Of a stretch of 64,000 nt of DNA, positions 9,604-19,009 are shown in pieces. The translations under genes were made by a program, and so were the position numbers. Within the stretch, counting starts at the first letter, position 1, and each line of letters starts with the position of its first letter. Under the pieces are notes generated by a model. The model saw only the letters and a list, made by a program, of their open reading frames with translations. It was not told the DNA's origin and ran no database searches. Origin of the DNA: Silene latifolia (Eukaryota > Streptophyta > Magnoliopsida > Caryophyllales > Caryophyllaceae); the NCBI RefSeq assembly GCF_048544455.1, contig NC_133534.1, positions 220,996,292 through 221,060,291 of the forward strand. The letters run 5' to 3'.

Positions 9604-11645
9604 ACGTCACCAACGAATTCCCAATTTGATATGCAAACTCGGTTTATAGCCACTTATGTTCAATAGTTGTGAACAGTTTATCATGGTGAACACACATACC
9701 CAACCAATTCTAACATCCTAGCATGATTCAATGTTACTCCATACACACTCTTAATAACATGTCAGGTACTTGTACATGCTCATAGAAAAGTAATTTAGAA
9801 CATATCATCATTAACTTTCGTTATTAGACACAAAACAATTCAATTAGGCTTGTCAGACGGTCTCTACAGCTGTAACAATTTTGACATATTCCCCATCAAT
9901 TAACATTACCACTATCATTTTGAAATTTATCCCTTACCTAAACATTCATATTCAACACCAAATTTCAAATATAGGAGACGAAATTCAATTTGGGGCATTT
10001 TTAAGACGGAGTTTTAAGGCAACTTTTAAGGTGAAAGTCATCAAAATTCATCCTTCAACATGATATATATAATGTATAGCACTCAATTCCATCATCTAAT
10101 CAATGTGAAACAACCAAAATAAATTTTTGATTTCGTAACCCTAGAAATTTCGGCCCCTAAATTTCGTGATTTCCAATCTATTTTACAGCAATTAATCACC
10201 AACAATCAAGAAAAGAAGGCATGTGAATCATATTACAACAATTAAAAGCAATAATCTATCCATATGAATCGAAAATTTCAGATTACACCTTCATTCCAAC
10301 AAATTTAAAGCAATAGAAACATGTAAATAGAGGAAAGATCATACCTTGATTAAATAGGCAAGTAAAAGAACAAAACTAACAAGTAATTAACCCAAAGTAG
10401 TCACCACCAACACAAGAGTATGAGAGATTTTGAGGGATTATATGAGCTTATGGGTCGAAATAAGGAAGAAGAATGAGGAGAATAAGAAAGAATAAGGGTT
10501 TTAAGAAACCCGTAAGTGGCTCTGTACTGTAGCCTACTCGATCGAGTGTCTAGGGTACTCGATCGAGTGCCCTCTACTCGATCGAGTAGGCGCTATTTCG
10601 TCGAGTATCTGTAAAAAAAATTCCACATTCCGACGCCATAGCTTCCTAACGAGATCGAGTGAGGTCTACTCGGTCTAGTAAGCACTTGCACTCGGTCAAG
10701 TAAGGTTGTGTACTCGGTCAGAAATACGAGATAAATCGAAGGTTCCTGCAAAAACAATATCGCGTTTCGATTCCAAACTAGGTTCGGAATTCGCCACTAG
10801 TTATCATAATCGTTCACGTATTACTATTGTTACTCAAGCACACCATATCGTCTCAACAATTAAGGCTTATGTCATACTATGCTACAACAATTACCCAACT
10901 CGGTTTACCTGCTACCGAGTCATTCATAAGCATAATCACGTTATCATACCTTACTTAAACTTATCTTACCACATTACTACCAAACTCGTGTTCACATCAA
11001 CATGAAACATCTAATTAACGATAATTCATTATTTCACATATCATATAAATGCATACTCTTCATAACAAATTAATCTATCATATTCCAAATTCAATCATAA
11101 GCAAACCATCTCACATAAATTGATTGTCACGCAGCGGAAAAATTTCAACCAATAAACAAGGCAATTACGCATTACTCTATGCTATGTCTCACATTATAAC
11201 TCATATATGATTACCGTTATTAACAACTTGAGGCATACACTAACATGATTACCTTCATATCACAGCATACACTTTCACATTTTCACCACTCTATCAAATA
11301 TACCCTTGCCACGTTTCTCATGACCATCGTATAAGCTCACTAATCATGCCAATACTTCACTAAGCACCATCCAAACACAACTACTATACCCGTCTCTACG
11401 TTAACAAAGACTCAACCTCAAATAATTCTGATATAACTAACATACACATCACATACATACACACGGACTCCACATTCCCATACCCTGTGACTGGCTTAAG
11501 TACCATGGGGCCAAGATTTTGAAATGAGGGCGCCTACTCACCCAAAATCTAGCATCAGCGGGGCTCCCATTATACATACACCAGGTTTATTTTATTAGAC
11601 TCGCTAAGTTCATTAAGTTCATTTGTTACAGGCTCCAAAATCGTC
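9604..11645 (-). other. Long noncoding leader of the nested element
   Basis: About 2 kb between the primer-binding site and the first ORF. AT-rich, no gene seen. Contains a third palindrome cluster at 10535-10720. Confidence 0.6.
10535..10720. repeat. Cluster of CTCGATCGAG palindromes (internal, 5' side)
   Basis: Three exact words at 10535-10590, followed by decayed forms (TTCGTCGAGTA, ACTCGGTCTAGTA, ACTCGGTCAAGTA) to about 10720. Words near the - strand upstream end are the most diverged. Confidence 0.8.
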
Positions 11646-11646
11646 T

Positions 11647-11657
11647 CTCTGATACCA
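11647..11657 (-). other. Primer-binding site of the nested element
   Basis: On -, AAG then TGGTATCAGAG just inside the LTR; complementary to the 3' end of initiator methionine tRNA, the most common plant LTR-element primer. It fixes the element's orientation as -. Confidence 0.88.
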
Positions 11658-11660
11658 CTT

Positions 11661-12950
11661 TGTAATACTCCCATATCCAGAGGAGCCTTAACTAGGCCTT
11701 CCTTAGCATATAAGGGCATTACCATCTCGGTTACCCGAGGACAGTAATAATCAAACGTCGATAAAAGAACTATTATGTTATATTACAAGTGATTTAAAAT
11801 CAACTGACAATATAAAAGATACAACTCAAAGGCTACTCGCTATGACTATCAAAACTCGTGAAGACTCATCCCTGCCCGGACTCCAGCTATCCACGATATC
11901 AATACCTGCTAAGACAGACTGCTCACCATAAGGGATCACGGCAGACACATAAAACAACAAGGCAACCACACAAGGTCAGTACTGAGATAAGATACAACAA
12001 AGCCAACAACACCTAACAATTCAATACAACACAATCAGTCACACACAAGCACACCCACACCGATCAATCTTCGTCACCGACTGTCCACTGGACCAGCCCT
12101 GCCAGTGGGGGACCGCAGCCGTACCCACCAAATCCCCGCTCATCATACCGAGCGATAACCCCGTCCAATTAATGTGCACATCCCCTCCCGTGGCGGGTTC
12201 CACGGAGGCCGAAACTAGGGCGTGAAGCCACTCCCGCAAGTGACTCCACTCAGCCGAGAACGCATCTCGAGAACCAGAGACAAGCAACCACAACCATCAA
12301 CAGCAATCAACCAACAACCGTCATAATACAATTACGATAATACACAACAACCACAACAACCGACACACTAGACCATCTACAGAAACTGAGTAGGCGTACC
12401 TACCTTTAAGCAACTGCAACCAATCCATGCCAACATACGACATATCCAGCAATCAAGCAAAGCCTATAAGTACAACACGATCATCTATTACTATCCAGCA
12501 AACCCTAAATGTAAAGACAAAGATGCGGATGATGATGACGACATACCTATAAGGAGAAACCCGGCAAAAGACCGCTACCCGACTCAAGCTACGCTCTCCC
12601 AAGGCACAAGACCTTCAAAAGGCTTCCATGGAGGTTTTATGGTGAAGGTAAGGGAAAGGGGAGACTAGAGGATAAAAGGAATGATGCGGAAATAATTTGC
12701 GGATTTAACAAAACGCGGTTAAAAACCCTCGCTGAAAACCCGATACTCGATCGAGTACCACACATACTCGATCGAGTGACCCCCTACTCGATCGAGTAAC
12801 CACACTACTAGATCGAGTGGCCTCTACTCTATCGAGTACCACCCATAACTCGTAACTCAAGATAGTTTTGGCACGCACCTCTAAGAACTATTCCCGCTCC
12901 CAAGGTCAGTCAACACTGGTCAAAGGGTCCCTAAAAGGGCGGGTATTACA
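11661..12950 (-). repeat. 5' LTR of the nested element
   Basis: 1290 bp, starting TGTAATACTC and ending GGGTATTACA on +. Roughly 36-38 differences from the other LTR by eye (about 3%). Includes the palindrome array at 12744-12838. Confidence 0.92.
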
Positions 12951-12955
12951 TTAGT

Positions 12956-13343
12956 AGCATAACTTGCATTGCTTGCAGTGATAAGAGGGTGATATAAGGG
13001 GAAGATGAATGATTTGGAGGATTGTATAGGTCACTTTGCTATTGCCTTGGGATAAGGCAAGAGTGACCACTTCTACTTTGGTGATATAATAAGGGGGTTG
13101 TGATGTGAATGAGTCGGAGTTGGAGATGTGTTGAGTCCTTGTTTTGAGGGAGACATAAGGCGGGGGAGCGAGTGAAGAGTTGTGTCAAAATTTGAGTCAA
13201 GTTCTTTTCGTTTTAATTGGTGGTTGTGTTTTGAGGGAGATATAAGAAGGAAGAGGAAAGGGAAGAGTGATCATTCACTCTTACACTTTCTTGTAGACTT
13301 CATGTTTACTTGTTTCGGGTTTTGCTCGGGACTAGCAAAAGTC
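12956..13343 (+). other. Athila 3' noncoding region continued
   Basis: Continuation of 4767-5223 after the nested element. G-rich, no gene seen. It ends in GACTAGCAAAAGTCTAAGTGTGGGGGAG, the usual lead-in to the polypurine tract of this lineage. Confidence 0.55.
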
Positions 13344-13358
13344 TAAGTGTGGGGGAGT
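13344..13358 (+). other. Polypurine tract of the Athila element (second copy)
   Basis: TAAGTGTGGGGGAGT, preceded by GACTAGCAAAAGTC and followed by LTR-type sequence. Same 15-mer as 4752-4766. Confidence 0.7.
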
Positions 13359-14875
13359 TTTATAGTAATGTTTTGTGTCTGTCTATGAGGGTGATTTTAT
13401 CACCCTCGTGTCTTTTAATATGGATCTTTTAGTATGCTTTTCCTAGCATTCGGCAATTGGGTATGTGGTAACTTGTGCACTTTACCTCGGTTGGACACTC
13501 GATCTTAATGCACGGAACCCGAGAGGCAATAGAGAACCTTTTAAAGGTCAAGACAAGGCACGAGAGGCTCACTTGTAACCCGAAAACCAGTTGGGAGAAG
13601 TAGGAGTGAAGACTAGAAGAAATGAAGGCATTTGAAGAGGTCTAGCTCTTGTAAATTAGAAGTCCAAAAATGCGAGCCTGTGCGCAGGCTGCGCAAACAG
13701 GGTGCACAGGTGTGCACGATTGCGCAGGCAAGAACAGTTTTTACGCAGGTTGCGCAGCCTGCCCAGCTCTGCTATACGAGGCTTCTAATCTTCTTTTTGG
13801 GCTTCTTAATTGGAAATCTTTCTAGGTTTTCGTGAAGCCCTATATATACTCGAGAGTTTGAAGACCTAAAGCATTCACCTACTATCCTATCATCTCATCT
13901 AATCTCATATTTAGGGTTCTAATCTTGTAATAATTTAGAAGGGAATTTCCATTCAAAGTTGTAATCTTTCCTTGTTGTTTGGGTTTATGAAGACTATGGA
14001 AGGCTAAATCCTTCCCTACTTGGTGTAATCCATTTCAAGCTTTCATCTTTATCATTGTATTGACTCTTTAATCTCTACTCTTTTATTTATTTCAATTTCT
14101 AAGTTTGAATGCCATGATGAATGTTTTGTTGTGAGAAGTAATTACCCTTGCCTCTTTAATGTTCATCTATTGTTTGTTTGTTGCAAAGTTCCTTGCTTTT
14201 GTGATAACTTGTTGAAGAATCTCATAATTATTGATATCTTGGTTTAAAGTATCAACCTTTGTGAGTAGAAATTGATTATATCATTGGGTTTGTTGGCTTA
14301 GACATATCTTTGTGATATCCCATTTACTTTCCTCTTGGTTTGCTCTTCATGCTATTGGCTACAATTCTTATATGGTTTAATGTTAGAATTTGTTTAAGTA
14401 GGATTATCATTGTTGGCTTAGATAGTGGTAATCATTTGCTTGAGGATTGTTGTTGGGTAAATGAAATTGGAGAGAAAAGAGTCTTGCTTTGAGAAAAGTT
14501 GGAGCTTGTAGGATTATACCAAGTTCTCATCTCTTATAATTGTTACTTGCATACCAAGTGTTTGTTACCTTGTTTCATAGGAAAAATCACATCTCTTTCA
14601 TTTTGTTAGTTGTTTTCTTCATGCCAATTCTCCATATATGTCTCTCTATTGTTGTTCATTGTTAATACCCATAGTTTGTGCATAGTCTTGTGCTTTGTCC
14701 ATTTTCATTAGTCTAAATTCAAGTTTTTAGTCTTAAATCCCTTCTCTTGGGTTCGACCCTTACTTCCCTTTACTGCTATTCTTAATTGCATAGTGTAGAG
14801 TTGAGTTTGGTTTATAAATTATTAATTTAATAGGTTAATTCTAGCATTTAATGACCTAGTCTTATTTCTCTATCA
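13359..14875 (+). repeat. 3' LTR of the Athila element (approximate ends)
   Basis: Begins after the purine tract and ends near CTCTATCA at about 14875. It contains a TGCGCA-rich block (13668-13775), a TATA box TATATATA (13840-13848) and, near the end, GGGTTCGACCCTTACTTCCC, a phrase typical of the terminal part of LTRs in the Athila/Tat group. The exact start is uncertain, since no partner LTR is in the window. Confidence 0.65.
13840..13848 (+). promoter_or_regulatory. TATA box in the Athila 3' LTR
   Basis: CCTATATATACTCGAG about 480 bp into the LTR. Position and sequence fit the LTR promoter of this lineage; activity cannot be judged. Confidence 0.45.
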
Positions 14876-14883
14876 GTAAGATA

Positions 14884-15060
14884 CCTAACTACTCTTCCTA
14901 CCATTATTGTATCCCTCAACCATTGCTGCTGAAATTAAATCTAATTCTAGTTTACGGTCGACAGCCACTTGCGAATTCAAATATCTAAGGGCTCCATAGT
15001 CATCTGGGCAATTCTCTTGTTTCAAGTGTTGAACAATGTCAAATATCTCTCTTCTCTCGA
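14884..15060 (-). CDS. Unidentified open stretch, possible terminal exon fragment
   Basis: About 58 codons on -, reading IERREIFDIVQHLKQENCPD and onward to a stop at about 14884, right beside the Athila LTR end. Codon use looks coding-like, with a mixed hydrophilic, helix-prone composition (many E, D, K, L), and there is no obvious Met at the upstream edge, as for a last exon. The upstream side is cut by the LINE insertion at 15152. I do not recognise the protein. It could be the last exon of a host gene or a captured fragment. Confidence 0.3.
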
Positions 15061-15180
15061 TGCTTTATATTGTTGATAACATGGTTATTCGGTCTTTGCC
15101 ACGCTTCGTGAACTATGTTTTAGCCAATTGAAGTCCTAAGAGTTACCTTTTTTTTTTGTCAGAATGAAAAGATTGTCATA

Positions 15181-16536
15181 TTATGTTATAGCTTTTGCTA
15201 TAGAATGTGCAATCCTATTAAGGTTCCTTGGACAATGACTAAGAGAGAAACAGTGGCATGATGCAGCTAAAGAAGAAATAAAATGTAAAATAGGCGCTGC
15301 ATCTTGGTTAGGTAGACCAAAGCCATTAACTTGTAGAACTAGATTCAAGCAGTCAGAAGTTGCGTCAATATGTCGAAAGCCACGAGAAATAGCATCAGAG
15401 CAAGCTAATTTCAACGCCATCACCTCTGCCTGAAAAGGAGACTTAGCCCAGAAAACCATGGTGCCTACATGGAAGATATTACCAGTACTATCTTGAAGAA
15501 GCCAGCCTGCAGTAGCTCTGAAATTTGTCTTCCATGATGCATCACACTTTATACGGACCTGATTAACGCATATAGCAGACCCAATCAAAGAAAGTGGATA
15601 ATGATTGCGTATTAAAACAGCACCCTCCATATCCTCCATACTCACAGTGTCCCGAGCAACCACTGTCTTCCCTTTTCTACCTTCGACCTCAATATTATTC
15701 ATAGCATATGTCATTAGAAGCTGAAAGATGCTATTATAATTAATGCAGTCACTCTCGAAGACGATTTTATTTCGTAAGCACCAGATATGCCAAAGAGTGC
15801 TAGTGAAGAAGGAAATAGAGTAAACAGGTTCAGGTGATTTCTGCAAAAGATTGAACCAATTTATAATCCAGTCTTGAATAGATATATTAGTGCCAATATT
15901 GCTGCGAATTCCTAATGGTGAAGCAGCCCAGAAACGAGAAACAAAGGGACAGTCACGAAATAAATGACTCAGTGATTCAACAACCGATTGGTGTGAGTCA
16001 CAGAAAGGACAAAAGGGATTCCATGGAAGACCTCTGCTGCTGAACTCTTGCCTGCAAGATAAGGAATTCGATAATATCTTCCATAAAAATATTTTCCATT
16101 TGTTATGAATAGGAAGATGCCATAACTTTTTACAAAAAGCAACAGACGAAGGTTCCATACGAGATCGATCCTTACAGGAGGCTCGTGCATTCCATAGATT
16201 AGAGAAGGCTAGAGCATAGCCACTCTTAATGGAATACTGGCCATTAGAGGTAAGATTCCAGTAGAGACAATCAGGCTCATCTGGCAAAGGAATAGGAGTA
16301 GACATAACTAAGGGCATAACATCAGACCCACAAATATGAAGAACCCTATCCAAATCCCATTCACCAAGCGGAGTCTGCAATAACGATACCGCCAATGGTG
16401 GCTTATTCAAAGTCTCCACAGCAGTAAGTGATTTTAATTGCCCCAAAGATGTACCATGAATCCAGTTATCCTTCCAAATATCAAGGGAAGACGGGAAACC
16501 AACTTGCCAAGAAAGATTACTGCACAGTAATTTCAT
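15181..16536 (-). pseudogene. L1 ORF2 C-terminal part: zf-RVT and RNase H
   Basis: 451 codons. The zf-RVT region is marked by WNLTSNGQYSIKSGYAL, KKLWHLPIHNKWKIFLWKIL, and CPFCDSHQSVVESLSHLFRDC (about residues 90-200), with the C..C...H..C arrangement. The RNase H domain (RVT_3 type) follows from IKCDASWKTNFRATAGWLLQ (about residue 330), with Q-AE-AL-L and the aspartate of DATSDCLNLV, ending in CPRNLNRIAHSIAKA. This part normally degrades RNA in RNA-DNA hybrids during target-primed reverse transcription. It is in the same frame as 16540-17136 and separated from it by a single TGA. The 3' UTR is very short (about 23 bases). Confidence 0.88.
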
Positions 16537-16539
16537 GCC

Positions 16540-17136
16540 TCATTTAATTCCTCGTCCTCCCCATGAAATTGGTCCTTTAATAGAACAATCAGGTCCCATA
16601 ATATTAGCTGCTGTGATTCTGTATTTTTGTCCCACCACACGGCTAATTAGACTCTCAGGGTTATGAACAATTTTCCAACCGATTTTTGCCAACAAACTCT
16701 GATTCAAGCAACCAACATGCCTAATTTCTAAGCCACCACTAGTCTTGGAAGAATGAAGAAATAATCGACTACTCCAATGGACTCCTTTCCCTGCCTTACT
16801 ACCACCCCACCAAAATTGTGATATCAAAGAATCAATCTTAGATGCCACACTTACCGGCATTTTAAATGCAGATAGAGAGAAAACGGAAAGTGAGGATAGT
16901 ACCGAACAGATAAGGGTCAAACGGCCAGCAGCTGATAAAAAAACATTATTCCAACTTAGTACCCGCTTACGAACTTTCTCAACAACCAAAGCAAATGTCT
17001 CCTTTTTACTCGTACCAAATTCAGTAGGAAGACCTAAATATAATCCCATTTGTTTTCCCCCAGAAATTTGGAGAAGCTTGAGACAATCAGTAATATTTCG
17101 TAGTGTGCAATTTGGGCTAAACGTAATCTTTATTGT
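16540..17136 (-). pseudogene. L1 ORF2, reverse transcriptase C-terminal part
   Basis: Open from the truncation point. TIKITFSPNCTLRNITDCLK and KQMGLYLGLPTEFGTSKKE mark the RT thumb/connection region, followed by LSWNNVFLSAAGRLTLICSV, FWWGGSKAGKGVHWSSR and GGLEIRHVGCLNQSLLAKIG, conserved in plant L1 elements. The catalytic palm is missing, being upstream of the truncation. The reading frame ends at the TGA at 16540-16542. Confidence 0.85.
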
Positions 17137-17149
17137 AGAGTTACCTTTT

Positions 17150-19009
17150 CTGATTAGATGTATTCCTAGAATTAGGGTTTCAAAAAGGAGGTGGCCTATT
17201 ACAAACAAGGAGTTATGTTGAAGCCTTGAAGGAATTACCATTTGTATCAGCTTTTTTTTCCCACCAACAATCAACATTAATTGTTACTATGTTACATTAT
17301 CTGAAATGCGATGCAGTCATTTTAAAATATGGTAAGAAAATGACTTCTTTGTCATATGCGACTATGTGGCCAATGTTATTCCGAATCGGCAGAGAAGTGT
17401 CATGTCCAACACGTGTCGAAGCGTCTCACATAGAATTTTCAGAAATTGGTTATTTCAGAACTTGGTCAAATTGAGTGTCCTCACCAATTTTGCAGACACG
17501 TATTCGACATGTTTCATAAATTTTGAAGGGAAGATAATTAATTGCCCGTAAGGCCAAAAGTATTATCTGGTTGAATATTTGCATTTTTTTAATGTGGACC
17601 CTATACGCTAAGGAAGTACTCGTATGTGTCAATTACAGAAAATTTAAAACATCTCCCGGTGAAACTGAAGTAGAAAAGTAGAACAAAGATGAACAATTAG
17701 ATGGTAATTGTTAAAAAGAAAAAGAAGCTTGTTTGGGTTATTATTACTTTATTAGTATATATCATTTTCCTTGTACCCTTCTCTTCTTTCTCTTCTCTTA
17801 CACCTTTCTAACTAAATTAGGAGACATTAGGGATGTATCGGTGCAGTGACTGAAATGAAATTGGTGTTTCAGAAGCTTATCTTGGCAGCACAAAATGTAT
17901 GTCGAACATGAACACACAGACTAAGTGAAGCGTCGAAGTAAATAGCTTGTCACATTGTAAGACAAGTCATAGAGATTAATTTGCTTTGTCGTTGCCGTGT
18001 TTGAAATTGGTGTGTCGGATGCCTGTTCTTACTTTGAAGAGGCGCAAGGTGCACCGAGATGCTAAGCTGAGGTTCTAGGACTCTTTGAGTACATGGGTCT
18101 CGTGTCCTCAATCCGGGTCGGGTCCTGTCAACACCGATATGGTGGGGTTGAGAGTGGAGTTCTAGCATCACATGCGCTAAGGGGCCGAGGCGACAACGCG
18201 CAAGGCCAAGACACGCGCCTTTCAGACCGTGAGGCGCCCTATTTTTAGAAACACATTTATATTTTCCAGATAAAATTTAGGGCAACAATACCCTTTTAGG
18301 AGTTTTCAAGGTGGCTAACATGTAAAGGAGTAGAAGATGGGAATAATGGGGAAAATAAATGGCATTATTAAAGATGTAGAGGAAAAAGATACATAAAGTG
18401 CGTACTAGTGAGCTTTGTTAGGTGACCCTTATCTAAAAGGCGCACCTAAAATGCACCGAGGCGTTTGTGCTAGTGCCTCAACAAGGCACGCTGTAGGCGC
18501 ACTTTTTTAAACCAAGCGCGTGCCAGGCTGGCTCAAGATGCATGTCGGACACGGGACGGACACGCAGATTAAGTGAAACATCGAAGTAACATAGCTTGTG
18601 ACATTGCAAGAGAAGACTAAAAAGATTAATTTGATGAACCTGAAAAAATGGTAGAGTGAAACCTAGAGTGGCATTTGTAATCTTTTCCGTATTTTTTTAT
18701 TTATTTTTAAATTTTTAAAGTTGGTAGTGTGATTGCTTTAACTATGAAGGGTCGGAGGGCTCGTATATCTATCATAAGTTCATGAATGCATTTCGTCCGC
18801 TGAGACACACATGGGTAACATTCTAACCTTATAATTTGAAGTTGACTATGAGTCTGTCTGGTTTTAATTTATGTTAATCTTTATAATTATGCTTCTGATA
18901 TTGCTTTGTCTGTTATGTTAGGCGTGTGATTAAGGTAAAAGGTTCCATTCTCCATGGACTCTTCTTTGTTCTCTTTCTGACTGGGATTGATTATTCATCT
19001 TTCCTTCAG
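17150..19009. other. Spacer upstream of the first recognisable NAR1 exon
   Basis: No gene recognised. I looked for the N-terminal NAR1 exons (with the ferredoxin-like cysteines) and did not find them. It holds a diverged direct repeat, 17893-17990 versus 18535-18635, sharing AGTGAA-CATCGAAGTAA-ATAGCTTGT-type sequence, and GGCGC-rich segments at about 18180-18240 and 18430-18500. Confidence 0.5.
17893..18635 (+). repeat. Diverged direct repeat pair
   Basis: Copies at about 17893-17990 and 18535-18635 align over about 100 bp with scattered differences; similarity may continue weakly (18010 versus 18722). About 640 bp apart. They could be remnants of the ends of an old element or a local duplication. 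Confidence 0.55.

Larger units (their letters stand above)
5224..12950 (-). mobile_element. Non-autonomous LTR retrotransposon with two LTRs, nested in Athila
   Basis: 7727 bp with LTRs of about 1290 bp at both ends (5224-6514 and 11661-12950), TG...CA termini (TGTAACAC...ATTACA) and a perfect 5 bp target duplication TTAGT (5219-5223 and 12951-12955). The primer-binding site TGGTATCAGAG reads on - at 11657-11647, complementary to initiator-Met tRNA; the purine tract lies at about 6515-6531. So the element runs on -. The ends (TGTAACACCCC, GGGACGAAGTTCTTTTTA-type sequence near the purine tract) resemble Tekay/Del-type chromoviruses, but I see no pol; the only coding region is Orf1-like (7937-9603). 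It looks structurally whole as a non-autonomous element. LTR divergence is about 3% by eye, roughly 1 My at 1.3e-8 per site per year. Confidence 0.88.
595..14875 (+). mobile_element. Athila-type Ty3/gypsy LTR retrotransposon, 3' part, interrupted by a nested LTR element
   Basis: Visible parts in order on +: integrase end of pol (595-1896), a noncoding stretch, an env-like/Orf1-type region (2961-4711), a purine tract (4752-4766), a hairpin-bearing noncoding stretch, a second purine tract (13344-13358) and a 3' LTR (about 13359-14875). The 5' part is outside the window or in the gap. A second LTR element (5224-12950) sits inside it, flanked by TTAGT on both sides. Family call rests on gene order (integrase, then env-like ORF, then purine tract GTGTGGGGGAG), which is typical of the Athila lineage. 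The element is broken, with several breaks in the env-like region. It is older than the nested element; its own LTR age cannot be estimated because only one LTR is visible. Confidence 0.8.
15152..17136 (-). mobile_element. 5'-truncated L1-type LINE with target-site duplication
   Basis: About 1985 bp on -. The poly(A) tail appears as a T run at 15148-15157; the 13 bp target duplication AGAGTTACCTTTT is at 15139-15151 and 17137-17149. The element keeps only the C-terminal part of ORF2: the end of the reverse transcriptase, the zinc-knuckle region and an RNase H domain. It starts in mid-ORF2, the typical result of incomplete reverse transcription. One in-frame TGA at 16540-16542 (where TGG would be expected) interrupts the reading frame; otherwise the frame is open, so insertion is fairly recent. 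Confidence 0.9.

Noticed and set aside
13632-13835. 67-codon open frame on + in the Athila LTR
   Set aside because: Made by the TGCGCA-rich block; no protein pattern.
17944-18171. 73-codon open frame on -
   Set aside because: His/Gln/Arg-rich chance frame overlapping the direct repeat; no family resemblance.
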